NCBI GenBank assembly: GCA_934338065.1
Contig: CAKRGX010000010.1
Span: 1 to 64,000, forward strand
Direction of reading: 5' to 3'
Length of the DNA: 64,000 nucleotides
From: an uncultured Eubacterium sp.
Lineage (GTDB): Bacteria; Bacillota; Clostridia; Lachnospirales; Lachnospiraceae
A program made the translations under genes and the position numbers. Positions within the stretch are counted from its first letter, which is position 1. Each line of letters opens with the position of its first letter. Positions 33,010 to 42,306 of this stretch are shown piece by piece. The notes under the pieces are model-generated. The model was not told the origin of the DNA, ran no database searches, and saw only the letters and a list, made by a program, of their open reading frames with translations.

Positions 33010-35253
33010 TCAGCCATTTTGCATCCTATTTTTTTCATCTAATTCTAAAATCCTTTGTCGGAGTGAAGAATACCGCATCTGTTCATATTGATTATGTATC
33101 ATTTTTCTGACTGTATCTTGCTTTCCTACGATAGTCACACATTTTTTTGCTCGTGTAACCGCTGTATACAAAATATTCCGATTCATCAGCGGCCGCGGCC
33201 CCGTAAGAAGCGGAAGCACCACTGCCGGATATTCACTACCCTGTGATTTATGAATGGTAATGGCATACGCAAGTTCGAGTTCATCCAGGTTCCCCTGCGG
33301 GTATGTTACATATTTTTCATCTTCAAACCGTACCGTTACTTCTTTATTAAAATTGTCAATCTCCGTGATAATGCCACAGTCACCATTAAATACCCCTGTC
33401 CCTTCCTCAATCAGCATCTGATTATAACCAAGTACCTTCCACTTGATCTGATAATTATTTTTCATCTGCATAACTTTATCTCCCTCCCGAAGGATCACGC
33501 CATGCACCTCCATCTGATTCTTTGATGATGACTCAGGATTCAGATACTTCTGCAGCACCTCATTACAGCGGTAAACACCAAGTTCCCCTTTTTTCATTGG
33601 TGTAAGTACTTGTACATCAAATGGCGTACAATCCGTATACTTCGGCATCTTATTGCGGACAAGCCAGAGCATAACCTCCAGCACACCATGCGCATCCTCT
33701 CTTTTCAGGCAGAAAAAGTCTTTACTTTGGTTATCCAGCGCAATTTCTTCTCCCGCATTAATGCGATGAGCATTGACAATAATGTCACTTTCTGCCGCCT
33801 GACGGAAAATACGGCATAACTTTACCGTATGAAAACAATGGGAATCGATGATATCACGAAGAACGTTTCCTGGTCCGACACTTGGGAGCTGGTTCACATC
33901 CCCCACCAATATCAGCCGGGTTCCTACCGCAACTGCCTTGAGCAGATTATGAAACAAAAAAATATCTACCATAGACATTTCATCAATAATAAGAACGTCT
34001 GTCTCTAACGGATTCCATTCATTGCGTCCAAATAACTCACCCTTGTCCTCTTTTTCCTCATTTTCCATTATTGAGCCATTATATTCAAGCAAACGGTGAA
34101 TTGTCTGAGCCTCCAGACCTGTTGCCTCCGACATTCTTTTGGCAGCCCGCCCTGTTGGAGCCGCCAGCAGGATTGAAAGCCCCTCTTCCTGCAGACAGTT
34201 GATAATCATGTTGATCGTAGTCGTTTTCCCGGTTCCCGGTCCACCCGTTACGATCAAAAGTCCGGTGCTCATAGTCTCCCGGACGGCAACCCGCTGCTGC
34301 TCATCAAGTGAAATATCTTTACGAACTTCCAACTGGCTTATCACACTATCGTAACTTTCTTTCCTGCGACCAATCGTTATGTTCAGGTCAAACAACATGC
34401 GCGCACAATTAAGCTCCGCATAGTACAGCGATGGCAGATAAATGTTTCGTTCTTCATCCACGATGATCAGCCGGTCATACTCCATCTTTTGCAGCACAGA
34501 TGACAACTGTTCTACATTTACCTGAAGACGGTACACAGACTCCTTCAACAATAATTTTTCTGGCATGTACACATAACCGCCCTGTATTCCAAGATTCATA
34601 ACATACAGGATACCTGCACGGATACGCTCCGCCGAATCTAACGCAAACCCACCCTTTCGTGCTATTTCATCCGCTATCTTAAACCCAACGCCACTGATAT
34701 CTTCTGCCAGTTGGTAAGGATTGTCGTGAACAATATCATATAGGGCACTTCCATATACTTTATATATTTTCACTGCCAGTTGGTTCGAAATACCATATTC
34801 TTGCAAAAAAATTACCGCCCCGCGCATTTCGCGTTTTTCCTCAAACTGTGCCGCAATACCACGCGCTTTCTTTTCGCTGATTCCTTTCACCTCTGCCAGA
34901 CGCTCCGGCTGCTTCTCGATCACATCAAATGTCTGATCACCAAATTTATCAACAATCCTCTTGGCCAGCCCTCCCCGTATTCCGGCAATTGCTCCCGATG
35001 CCAGATATCGAAGCATCGCCATCTGATCCTCCGGTTCTTTCACTTCATAAGAAACCACCTTCAGTTGTTCCATGTAGACCGGATGCTGCACCATCTCCCC
35101 CCGAACGCAGATATATTCTCCTTCGTTCAGAAATGGAAAGGTCCCAACACAAGTTTCCTCTTCTCCATCTGTACTTTCTAATTCAAACACCGTATAACCA
35201 TTTTCCACATTACGATAGATTATATGAGACACATATCCCTCACGTTCTTCCAT
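33010..35253 (-). CDS. recD2: RecD2-like ATP-dependent DNA helicase
   Basis: A 747-residue SF1B helicase that moves 5'-3' on DNA and acts without RecBC. The N-terminal OB and helix-hairpin-helix region includes IAGIRGGLAKRIVDKFGDQT. Walker A is GGPGTGKTTTIN, Walker B DEMSM, motif V IHKSQGSEYPAV, and motif VI TAVTRAKKCV. The start at 35253 is preferred because AAGGGAG is 8 bases before it; a 46-residue longer frame upstream would run into the flgJ-like terminator. First gene of recD2-comF-yvyF. Confidence 0.93.
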   Translation of the reverse strand: MEEREGYVSHIIYRNVENGYTVFELESTDGEEETCVGTFPFLNEGEYICVRGEMVQHPVYMEQLKVVSYEVKEPEDQMAMLRYLASGAIAGIRGGLAKRIVDKFGDQTFDVIEKQPERLAEVKGISEKKARGIAAQFEEKREMRGAVIFLQEYGISNQLAVKIYKVYGSALYDIVHDNPYQLAEDISGVGFKIADEIARKGGFALDSAERIRAGILYVMNLGIQGGYVYMPEKLLLKESVYRLQVNVEQLSSVLQKMEYDRLIIVDEERNIYLPSLYYAELNCARMLFDLNITIGRRKESYDSVISQLEVRKDISLDEQQRVAVRETMSTGLLIVTGGPGTGKTTTINMIINCLQEEGLSILLAAPTGRAAKRMSEATGLEAQTIHRLLEYNGSIMENEEKEDKGELFGRNEWNPLETDVLIIDEMSMVDIFLFHNLLKAVAVGTRLILVGDVNQLPSVGPGNVLRDIIDSHCFHTVKLCRIFRQAAESDIIVNAHRINAGEEIALDNQSKDFFCLKREDAHGVLEVMLWLVRNKMPKYTDCTPFDVQVLTPMKKGELGVYRCNEVLQKYLNPESSSKNQMEVHGVILREGDKVMQMKNNYQIKWKVLGYNQMLIEEGTGVFNGDCGIITEIDNFNKEVTVRFEDEKYVTYPQGNLDELELAYAITIHKSQGSEYPAVVLPLLTGPRPLMNRNILYTAVTRAKKCVTIVGKQDTVRKMIHNQYEQMRYSSLRQRILELDEKNRMQNG

Positions 35254-35285
35254 TCTTCCAGCTCCCTTATCGTTCCTGTATAGTA

Positions 35286-35335
35286 AAAATCCGCCCATCT
35301 TGTGATATAAAAGAATATTACCACAAGATAGACGG
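35286..35335 (-). terminator. Terminator of the mbl-flagellar rod operon
   Basis: Minus-strand CCGTCTATCTTGTG pairs with CACAAGATGGGCGG around a 17-base loop and is followed by ATTTTTAC. Confidence 0.8.
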
Positions 35336-35356
35336 AAGCACAAAAACTTTTCTGCT

Positions 35357-35731
35357 TTATTTTGTCTGTGCTGCTGCAGTATCTGTCCCACTATTAGCTT
35401 TCATGGAATCATATAACTGCTCGGCAATCCCCAGACCCTGGCCACTATTTACCATTTGTTCGGCAATTGTTTCAAGGTAATTATCCTGAAACATATTGAC
35501 ATAATCTGTACTGTTGTCATCCTCATCTTCATCCGAGAATACCTTAGCAGATTCCTGCATGGATTTAAACATTTGCTGAACCAGATACGACTCAAACTGC
35601 TTGCACGCATCCAGCATCTGCTCATCACTCTGTGCCGACTGCACTTGTTCTGACAACCGATCCGAAACCGCATCGTTTGCCGTCAGAGAATAATTAGTCA
35701 GATATGTATCACCGATTCCATTTACTGCCAT
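35357..35731 (-). CDS. FlgJ-like rod-binding protein
   Basis: A 124-residue protein matching the N-terminal rod-capping domain of FlgJ: CKQFESYLVQQMFKSMQESA and VNMFQDNYLETIAEQMVNSG, then GLGIAEQLYDSM. The muramidase domain of enterobacterial FlgJ is absent, as is usual in Firmicutes. Its job would be to help assemble the flagellar rod through peptidoglycan. GAGGTG precedes the ATG, and the gene follows flhP by 16 bases as last member of the mbl operon. Confidence 0.9.
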   Translation of the reverse strand: MAVNGIGDTYLTNYSLTANDAVSDRLSEQVQSAQSDEQMLDACKQFESYLVQQMFKSMQESAKVFSDEDEDDNSTDYVNMFQDNYLETIAEQMVNSGQGLGIAEQLYDSMKANSGTDTAAAQTK

Positions 35732-35747
35732 GACGTCACCTCATTTC

Positions 35748-36557
35748 TTAGGACCGCAGATTGTTCGCCTGCTGAAGCATCTCATCCGATGCCGTAATTG
35801 CCTTCGAGTTCATTTCATAAGCGCGCTGTGCAATAATCATATTTACCATCTCATCCGCAGCTTGTACATTGGATCCCTCTAGATATCCTGACACAATCTT
35901 CGCGTTAAGATCACCGGCATTATATACTGTTGCCTGTCCGGATGCATCAGACTGAAGGTAATTCGAACCAGCTCCTTTTTCCAAACCACCGGAATTCGGG
36001 AAATATGCCAGTCCAATCTGGATCCCCAGATTACGTCGGTTGCCCGTATTATCCGGATAAGTCAGGTTGCCAAACTGATCAACGCCAATCCCGCTTGCCT
36101 GATAAGTATTGTTCAGCACAATCTCTCGTCCCTGCGTATCCAGTAACGGATTACCGGAACTATCTGTCATTGCCAGTCCATCCTCTGTTATAGACATGTT
36201 AAAATGTCCATTTCTCGTATATGCTGTAGTTCCATCGGGCTGCCTGATCATGAAAAAACCTTCCCCTTGGATTGCATAATCAAAGGCCCCATTTGAAGCT
36301 TGCAGAATTCCCTGCGTGAAATCTGCTGATATTGATCCAAGACGGACACCCAGACCAACCTGTGCGCCAACCGGCTTCGCTTCTCCTGTGGAAGTTGTTG
36401 ATTCTTTCTGAAGATTCTGATAGATCAAAGTTTTAAAATTTGCTGTCTGTGTTTTATATCCTGTTGTATTGATATTGGACAAATTATTTGCAATCACATC
36501 AAGATTGCTCTGCTGCCCGATCATACCACTTGCTGCTGTCCATAGTGAACGCATCAT
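35748..36557 (-). CDS. flhP: Flagellar hook-basal body protein FlhP/FlgG type
   Basis: A 269-residue axial protein of the flagellar rod/hook family. The conserved N-terminal helix is SLWTAASGMIGQQSNLDVIA followed by NNLSNINTTGYK. The central beta domain includes DYAIQGEGFFMI, and the C-terminal helix is AQRAYEMNSKAITASDEMLQ. By position (after mbl and a second axial gene) it corresponds to Bacillus FlhP; FlgG is an equal name by sequence. It is secreted by the flagellar export apparatus. GGAGG lies 9 bases from the first ATG. Confidence 0.9.
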   Translation of the reverse strand: MMRSLWTAASGMIGQQSNLDVIANNLSNINTTGYKTQTANFKTLIYQNLQKESTTSTGEAKPVGAQVGLGVRLGSISADFTQGILQASNGAFDYAIQGEGFFMIRQPDGTTAYTRNGHFNMSITEDGLAMTDSSGNPLLDTQGREIVLNNTYQASGIGVDQFGNLTYPDNTGNRRNLGIQIGLAYFPNSGGLEKGAGSNYLQSDASGQATVYNAGDLNAKIVSGYLEGSNVQAADEMVNMIIAQRAYEMNSKAITASDEMLQQANNLRS

Positions 36558-36590
36558 AGAGTACCACCTCCAATAAGTATTCCTTCCATA

Positions 36591-37367
36591 TTATCCCAGT
36601 CTTCCTACCTGGTTAACCGAACGATCCAACATGCTGTCATACGAACGGATCACCTTCTGATTGGCTTCATACGCACGAGTAATGGTGATCATATCAACCA
36701 TTTCGCGGACAACATTGACATTTGACTGTTCTGTATACCCTTGAATAATCTCTGCCGATGCATCCTTTTCAGCAGCACCATCGACTGGCTCATACATGGT
36801 ATCACCGTATTTTTTTAAATAATCATAATCCTGAAAATCTACAATCTTTAAAGTATCCTTAACTTCTCCATCTACGGTAATTACACCTGTTCCGGAGACA
36901 GTAACCGACTTAGCCGAAGGATTGATAACAATATCACCATTTTCTCCCTGTACGGCATTGCCATCTGCATCTACCAAAAGGCCCTCTTTTGTCAGCATAA
37001 ATCTTCCATCTCTTGTATATCTTGTATGAACTTCACCTGATTTGTCCGTGACATGAACAGTGAAAAATCCACTGCCACTTAATGCCATGTCATATGTACC
37101 GCCAGTCTGGCGCACCGATCCCTGTGCGTAGTCAGTGTATGTCTCTCCAATTTTCACACCCAGACTCAACGTTCCGATGCGCTCATTATGGTACGCCTGA
37201 GATCCATCTCTTATCTTTATACCCAATACCTGATCAAAGGCCTGGCTTGCTACTTTTTCGCCTTTGTATCCTACCGTATTGGAATTGGCCATGTTATTTG
37301 AAACAACATCCAGCCTTTTCTGCTCATTTGCCATCCCTGTCCAAGCAGTATAAAGACCTCTCAGCAT
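36591..37367 (-). CDS. flhO: Flagellar hook-basal body protein FlhO/FlgF type
   Basis: A 258-residue flagellar rod protein. It begins MLRGLYTAWTGMANEQKRLD and continues NNMANSNTVGYK, the axial-family N-terminus. The middle has YDMALSGSGFFTVHV and the C-terminus ITRAYEANQKVIRSYDSML. Gene order mbl-flhO-flhP matches Bacillus. GGAGG is 7 bases from the ATG. It lies 33 bases before flhP. Confidence 0.9.
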   Translation of the reverse strand: MLRGLYTAWTGMANEQKRLDVVSNNMANSNTVGYKGEKVASQAFDQVLGIKIRDGSQAYHNERIGTLSLGVKIGETYTDYAQGSVRQTGGTYDMALSGSGFFTVHVTDKSGEVHTRYTRDGRFMLTKEGLLVDADGNAVQGENGDIVINPSAKSVTVSGTGVITVDGEVKDTLKIVDFQDYDYLKKYGDTMYEPVDGAAEKDASAEIIQGYTEQSNVNVVREMVDMITITRAYEANQKVIRSYDSMLDRSVNQVGRLG

Positions 37368-37405
37368 ATAATACCTCCTTAACCATCACTTCTGCATTAA
37401 CCTTG

Positions 37406-38404
37406 TTAGTGAGGTTCCGCTTCCATCTCACCACTCAAAAACTCAACATATCGCCCTGTACCGATTGCTACGGCTGTCATCGGTTCTTCCGCCGTCATTG
37501 TTGTAATTCCGGTCTTTGATTCAATCAGTTCCTCTAAACCATACAACAGACTTCCTCCACCGGTCAGAACAATGCCGCGATCCGCAATATCGGCTGCCAG
37601 TTCAGGCGGCGTCTTCTCCAGCACACTGTGTACTGCCTCTACAATCTGTGATGTCGTATCTTTCAACGCTTCTTCCGTCTCCTCAGAAGTTACCGTGATC
37701 GTCTTTGGCAGACCGGTAACAAGGTTACGTCCGCGCACATCAACTGCCACACTCTCTGGCCGCGGATAAGCCGAGCCAATACGTATCTTAATATCTTCTG
37801 CTGTTCTTTCACCAATCAACAGATTATGTTTCTTACGCATATAACGCACGATCGCATCATCAAAATCGTCACCTGCAATCTTAATAGAAGCACTTACAAC
37901 CGTTCCTCCCAAAGAAATAACAGCAATATCCGATGTTCCGCCTCCGATATCTACGATCATGTTTCCACATGGTCTTGCAATATCGATTCCTGCACCAATC
38001 GCCGCCGCAATCGGCTCTTCAATAATCTTAACATCGCGCGCCCCTGCCTGAAATGCCGCGTCCTCTACAGCCTTTCGCTCTACTTCTGTAACCTGGCTCG
38101 GTACACAGATACTGATGAGCGGTTTGCGAAAACGCTGTTTTCCAACTGCTTTCTGAATAAAATATTTCAACATCTTTTCTGTCACTGTATAATCTGAAAT
38201 AACGCCCTGACGAAGAGGACGAACAGCTACAATATTACCAGGAGTGCGCCCTAACATAAGACGAGCTTCTTCACCAATCGCCTTGATACGATTCGTATCA
38301 CGATCAAACGCAACGACACTCGGCTCCTTTAACACAACGCCTTTTCCTTTTACATATACCAAAATACTGGCGGTTCCCAAATCAATTCCAATATCAAAAG
38401 CCAC
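37406..38404 (-). CDS. mbl: MreB/Mbl-type bacterial actin
   Basis: A 332-residue actin-like protein that guides lateral cell-wall synthesis. Nucleotide-binding motifs are DIGIDLGTASILVYV (phosphate 1), NMIVDIGGGTSDIAVISLGG (phosphate 2) and GIVLTGGGSLLYGL (adenosine). Linkage to flhO/flhP marks the Mbl paralogue rather than the mreBCD one; mreC and mreD are absent here. The start is GTG at 38404. It is first in the operon, so cell-shape and flagellar rod proteins are coexpressed. Confidence 0.92.
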   Translation of the reverse strand: MAFDIGIDLGTASILVYVKGKGVVLKEPSVVAFDRDTNRIKAIGEEARLMLGRTPGNIVAVRPLRQGVISDYTVTEKMLKYFIQKAVGKQRFRKPLISICVPSQVTEVERKAVEDAAFQAGARDVKIIEEPIAAAIGAGIDIARPCGNMIVDIGGGTSDIAVISLGGTVVSASIKIAGDDFDDAIVRYMRKKHNLLIGERTAEDIKIRIGSAYPRPESVAVDVRGRNLVTGLPKTITVTSEETEEALKDTTSQIVEAVHSVLEKTPPELAADIADRGIVLTGGGSLLYGLEELIESKTGITTMTAEEPMTAVAIGTGRYVEFLSGEMEAEPH

Positions 38405-38460
38405 TTTTCCTTACTCTCCTTTCGCTTCTCCTGTATAGTATTCCCACTTTACCTAACCTT

Positions 38461-38488
38461 ATTATATACGTTTTTCCATATATTTCAA
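38461..38488 (-). promoter_or_regulatory. mbl operon promoter
   Basis: Minus-strand TTGAAA and TATAAT have a 16-base spacer. Confidence 0.65.
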
Positions 38489-38496
38489 AGTATTTT

Positions 38497-39897
38497 TTAT
38501 AAATCTTCCTCAGCGTAGGCCGCTTGCAGCATTATCGCACATTCTACACGCTTGCGCTGCAGCTCACATCCAATCTCATAGGGCTGATTAATGTCACCAT
38601 GACAATGATAGGCATTCGCTGCACAGCCGCCGCTGCAGTAATATTTTGCAAAACAGTTACGGCACTCCTTCTTTGCATATACATTACACAATTTAAATGT
38701 GTCACGCATATCCGTATTCACTATGCCATCATCTACGTTACCCAGGCAGAATTGCTCTTCTCCAACAAATTGGTGGCACGGGTACAGATCCCCCCACGGC
38801 GTAACAGCCAGATACTCTGTCCCGGATCCGCATCCGGACAACCTCTTATACACGCATGGCCCTCCGCTCAGATCAATCATGTAATGAAAAAAGTTAAATC
38901 CTCTTCCCTCTTTTTTTCTCTTTAACATTTCTTTAGCAAGACGATCATACCCTTCACAAATGACCGGAATATCCTCTTCCCGTATTGCGTACGATTCACC
39001 CGGATCTGCCACAACCGGTTCAACCGATATCTGTTCAAACCCCTCATCTGCCAGACTGAGAACATCTTCCACAAAATCAAGATTATTATGAGTAAAAGTT
39101 CCTCTCACATAATATTTCGTCTGATTTCTCGTCTCAGCTACTTTTTTGAACTTGTCAATGATAAGATCATAGCTTCCTGCACCATTTTTGAATGGACGCA
39201 TATAATCATGAACCTCTTTTCGCCCATCTATACTAAGAACAACATTATCCATTTCTTTGTTTGCAAATTCGATAATATCATCGTTAAGAAGCACACCATT
39301 CGTTGTCAGCGTAAAACGAAAATGCTTGTCTTTCACCTTCTCTATCTCCCTGCCATACGCAACCAGCTTCTTTACCACATCAAAGTTAAGCAATGGCTCG
39401 CCACCAAAAAAATCCACTTCCAGATTGCGTCGGCTGCCGGAATTTTCTACAAGAAAATCCAACGCCTTCTTTCCAATCTCGAAGCTCATCAGCGAACGAT
39501 TCCCTTTATACTCCCCTTCGCCGGCAAAGCAATACCGGCACGCCAGATTACAGTCATGCGCAATATGCAGACACAATGCTTTCACAACTGTCTGACGCTT
39601 CTTGAAATCAATCACGCCATCTTTGTATACATCTTTTGCAAACAACGTACCATTTTCTTCCAGTTCCTGCAGATCCGAAAAAACATCCCGCATATCATCT
39701 TCCGTAATCTTCTCATCTTTATATTGATCCATCACAGCAGAGGCAATTCGCTGAAAATTCTCCACGCTGTAACGGTCCGTATCTTCTTCATCAAGCATAG
39801 CTAATGTATCATAAACCACATCATCAACGACATGGATTGACCCACTGTTGACGTCCAGCACAATATTATATCCATTATTTTTATATTGATGTATCAT
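38497..39897 (-). CDS. scfB: SCIFF peptide radical SAM maturase
   Basis: A 466-residue radical SAM enzyme of the SCIFF/ranthipeptide system, which forms thioether bonds between Cys and other residues of its peptide. An N-terminal peptide-recognition (RRE-like) region covers about residues 1-90. The SAM cluster motif CNLACRYCF has Cys116, Cys120 and Cys123. FFGGEPLLNF is the SAM-binding GGE motif. The C-terminal SPASM-type domain is Cys-rich (CNVYAKKECRNCFAKYYCSG) and would bind auxiliary clusters. The start at 39897 has GGAG 6 bases before it. Its substrate gene scfA lies 107 bases upstream. Confidence 0.95.
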   Translation of the reverse strand: MIHQYKNNGYNIVLDVNSGSIHVVDDVVYDTLAMLDEEDTDRYSVENFQRIASAVMDQYKDEKITEDDMRDVFSDLQELEENGTLFAKDVYKDGVIDFKKRQTVVKALCLHIAHDCNLACRYCFAGEGEYKGNRSLMSFEIGKKALDFLVENSGSRRNLEVDFFGGEPLLNFDVVKKLVAYGREIEKVKDKHFRFTLTTNGVLLNDDIIEFANKEMDNVVLSIDGRKEVHDYMRPFKNGAGSYDLIIDKFKKVAETRNQTKYYVRGTFTHNNLDFVEDVLSLADEGFEQISVEPVVADPGESYAIREEDIPVICEGYDRLAKEMLKRKKEGRGFNFFHYMIDLSGGPCVYKRLSGCGSGTEYLAVTPWGDLYPCHQFVGEEQFCLGNVDDGIVNTDMRDTFKLCNVYAKKECRNCFAKYYCSGGCAANAYHCHGDINQPYEIGCELQRKRVECAIMLQAAYAEEDL

Positions 39898-39933
39898 GTT
39901 AATCTCCATTCCTATAACGTGCAACGAGGACTA

Positions 39934-39953
39934 GACCGAAGTAACCTTCGGTC
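39934..39953 (-). other. Hairpin between scfA and scfB
   Basis: GACCGAAG and CTTCGGTC form a perfect 8-bp stem with a 4-base loop in the 107-base gap. The next bases (TAGTCCTCG on the minus strand) lack a T run, so partial attenuation or processing is more likely than full termination. Confidence 0.65.
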
Positions 39954-40004
39954 AGCCCTCCATTGCTCATTACCACTGTCGGATAAAAGGACAGCTTTTC
40001 CTTC

Positions 40005-40145
40005 TTATTTGTTCTCGCAGCTCTGATTTCCTACCGTGCAGGAAGTCTTGCAAGCAGACTGGCAAGATGTCTGGCACTCGCCGCATCCACCTTTTTTCAT
40101 TGTTTCTTTAAGATTTTTTGTTGTCAGAGTTTTAATTCTTTTCAT
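40005..40145 (-). CDS. scfA: SCIFF ribosomal peptide precursor (six Cys, 46 residues)
   Basis: A 46-residue precursor of a thioether-bridged peptide. The leader is MKRIKTLTTKNLKETMKK, and the core carries six cysteines in GGCGECQTSCQSACKTSC and the ending QSCENK. Size and spacing match the six-cysteines-in-forty-five family. A GGAGGATAG site precedes the ATG by about 8 bases, and a good promoter lies at 40187-40215. It is first in a two-gene operon with the maturase. A role in signalling has been proposed for such peptides in Clostridia; the role here is unknown. Confidence 0.95.
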   Translation of the reverse strand: MKRIKTLTTKNLKETMKKGGCGECQTSCQSACKTSCTVGNQSCENK

Positions 40146-40186
40146 TGCTATCTATCCTCCGTTATTTAATATCAATAATCAAGCAC

Positions 40187-40215
40187 ATTGTAGCATAGTT
40201 TCATAATTTTTTCAA
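40187..40215 (-). promoter_or_regulatory. scfAB promoter
   Basis: Minus-strand TTGAAA and TACAAT are 17 bases apart, about 42 bases before the scfA start. Confidence 0.7.
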
Positions 40216-40242
40216 GAAAAATGTCCTTGAAATTGCCCGCTC

Positions 40243-40271
40243 TTGTCTTTTTCTTCCAATAATGATACACT
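40243..40271 (+). promoter_or_regulatory. tyrA promoter
   Basis: TTGTCT (40243-40248) and TACACT (40266-40271) have a 17-base spacer. The leader is short, with AAAGGGG before the ATG. Confidence 0.6.
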
Positions 40272-40294
40272 AATGCCGAAAGGGGTAAACCAAA

Positions 40295-41398
40295 ATGAAA
40301 CACTTAGAAATAGGTTTTATCGGCTTTGGGCTCATTGGCGGTTCCATTGCCCGGGTTCTGAAGAAAAAAAAATTAGATCTATCTGTTATTGTCTACAGCA
40401 GACGAAAAAATCCCGATTTGGATCAAGGGAAAGCAGATGGTGTGATTGACAATATTGTATATGAAATAGACCAGACTTTTTCTACATGTGACATTATTTT
40501 CTTATGTGCACCTGTATTGAAAAATCTGGATTTTCTTCCCATTCTCAAAGACATTATCAAAAAAGACTGCATCCTTACCGATGTGGGAAGTGTGAAAAAT
40601 AATATATGCCAGCAAGCCAGACGTCTTGGACTGGCCCAACAGTTTATCGGCGGACACCCTATGGCTGGTTCCGAAAAAACAGGCTATGCAAATGCCACTG
40701 ACAGGCTACTGGAAAATGCCTATTATCTCCTCACTCCACTGAAGGAAAATCGTGCGGAAGATATCACTCTTTTACAGGAACTCGTTTCCTATACTGGTGC
40801 CAACTGTGTGATCCTGTCACCAAAAAACCACGATCTTATTACTGCTGCGATCAGTCATGTTCCCCATATCATTGCCGTAACGTTGGTCAACATGGTGCGA
40901 AAAAATGATAACGAGGAGGAAAACATGAAAGCCTTTGCAGCAGGTGGTTTCAAAGATATTACACGTATTGCCTCCTCTTCGCCCGAAATGTGGCAGGATA
41001 TCTGCATTGCCAATAGTGACAGCATCCGCTTCTTCTTACAGTATTTTGAAGAACAATTAAAGAATTTTGAACAAATGATCACTGCTGGCAATAAACAATC
41101 TATTCACGATGAATTCCGTTCTGCCGGAGATTACCGTAATTCAATCCCTGCCAAAAAGAGCAGCGTGATTGCACCTACCTACGATATCTTTGTAAACATT
41201 GATGACCAGACCGGAGCCATCGCTAAAATTGCTGTCATTTTGTCTGACAACGATATCAGCATTAAAAATATCGGTATTATCAATAATCGTGAATTCCTTG
41301 ATGGTGTGCTGAAACTGGAGTTATATAATAAAGAAGACGCCCGGCTGGCCAAACGTCTTCTGGAACAAGATCATTATGATATTATTACAAGGGACTGA
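40295..41398 (+). CDS. tyrA: Prephenate dehydrogenase with C-terminal ACT domain
   Basis: A 367-residue NAD-dependent enzyme that converts prephenate to 4-hydroxyphenylpyruvate for tyrosine. The Rossmann motif is IGFIGFGLIGGSIARVLKK. The active-site region has TDVGSVKN and GGHPMAGSEKTGY, and the helical dimerisation domain follows. Residues about 290-367 form an ACT domain (YDIFVNIDDQTGAIAKIAVI), which suggests tyrosine feedback. It is divergent from scfAB and its last 14 bases overlap the convergent lipid kinase. Confidence 0.95.
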   Translation: MKHLEIGFIGFGLIGGSIARVLKKKKLDLSVIVYSRRKNPDLDQGKADGVIDNIVYEIDQTFSTCDIIFLCAPVLKNLDFLPILKDIIKKDCILTDVGSVKNNICQQARRLGLAQQFIGGHPMAGSEKTGYANATDRLLENAYYLLTPLKENRAEDITLLQELVSYTGANCVILSPKNHDLITAAISHVPHIIAVTLVNMVRKNDNEEENMKAFAAGGFKDITRIASSSPEMWQDICIANSDSIRFFLQYFEEQLKNFEQMITAGNKQSIHDEFRSAGDYRNSIPAKKSSVIAPTYDIFVNIDDQTGAIAKIAVILSDNDISIKNIGIINNREFLDGVLKLELYNKEDARLAKRLLEQDHYDIITRD

Positions 41399-42287
41399 TC
41401 CCATTATAAAAGGTGATTGCCTGCTTATGGTCGGTAATCACCACTTTTTTATGTTTTCCACCATTCTCGCCATCTAATGTATAAGCAATCTCTTCTTCCG
41501 ATTCAATCACAATATGAGAACTGTGAAACATTTTAACATGCGAATTTGTTTTTCCCGTCAAAAGAAAAGACATTACAAGGTTTAACTCAATTGGGTTTTT
41601 CGGTGTCTGTAAAAAAACACCATCCAGAAGTCCATCATCCAGACGGACGGAATTCTTTTTATATAATTTTAATCCTGCTATTGTCTGTGCATTGGAGACC
41701 AGCCCCAAAATGCAATCCTGCTCCCATTCTTCGGTATCTGTTGTTACTCTTACATGATAGTTTTTTAATGTGTTTAATTTTGTTGCACCATCCAGAATAT
41801 AGGCAGTCTTGCCAAACAGGTTTTTGGTTGCCTGCGGCGTTTCGTACGAAACCGATGTAAATGCTCCAAAAGCAGTAACATACGTAAAATAGCTGCCATT
41901 CATCTCCCCAATATCAAAGGCATGACATTGCTCTCCTACAGCTACATCAGCCGCCGGCGCAACCCGTCTTGGCAATTTGATCGCATTTGCAAAATCATTC
42001 ACTGTACCAGCCGGAATATAACCACATGGCGGTCTGTATTCCTCCGGCATTGCCATCAACCCGTAAGTCACTTCGTGAAGAGTTCCGTCCCCCCCTGCAC
42101 ATATAATTCGGTCAAACTCCTCACCACGCTCCCTTACAACTGTAGCAGCGTCTCCTACCTTCTGCGTCGCAACAATGGTAACATCAAACTGCTTATTCAT
42201 CATTTTGTCGATCACATCAGCTATTTTATTACGCAGAGTTCCTTTTCCCGCAGCAGGATTATAAACAAACAACACTTTCTCTGTCAC
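41385..42287 (-). CDS. Diacylglycerol kinase-family lipid kinase
   Basis: A 300-residue enzyme of the DagK/YegS family. The ATP-binding motif is ICAGGDGTLHEVTYG, preceded by FVYNPAAGKGTLRNK and followed by CGYIPAGTVNDFANAI. It probably phosphorylates diacylglycerol or a related lipid on the inner membrane face. The GTG start at 42287 is chosen because GGGAGG lies 9 bases upstream. A longer ATG start at 42314 overlaps queA and lacks such a site. It follows queA within 19 bases. Confidence 0.87.
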   Translation of the reverse strand: MTEKVLFVYNPAAGKGTLRNKIADVIDKMMNKQFDVTIVATQKVGDAATVVRERGEEFDRIICAGGDGTLHEVTYGLMAMPEEYRPPCGYIPAGTVNDFANAIKLPRRVAPAADVAVGEQCHAFDIGEMNGSYFTYVTAFGAFTSVSYETPQATKNLFGKTAYILDGATKLNTLKNYHVRVTTDTEEWEQDCILGLVSNAQTIAGLKLYKKNSVRLDDGLLDGVFLQTPKNPIELNLVMSFLLTGKTNSHVKMFHSSHIVIESEEEIAYTLDGENGGKHKKVVITDHKQAITFYNGISPL

Positions 42288-42306
42288 ACTCCGGTTCCTC
42301 CCTCCC

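Noticed and set aside
35254..35391. 46-residue longer N-terminus of RecD2
   Set aside because: It would cross the terminator of the flagellar operon, and the ATG at 35253 has a good ribosome site.
39088..39804. 238-residue plus-strand open frame
   Set aside because: Lies wholly opposite scfB, which has clear radical SAM motifs; composition is not protein-like.
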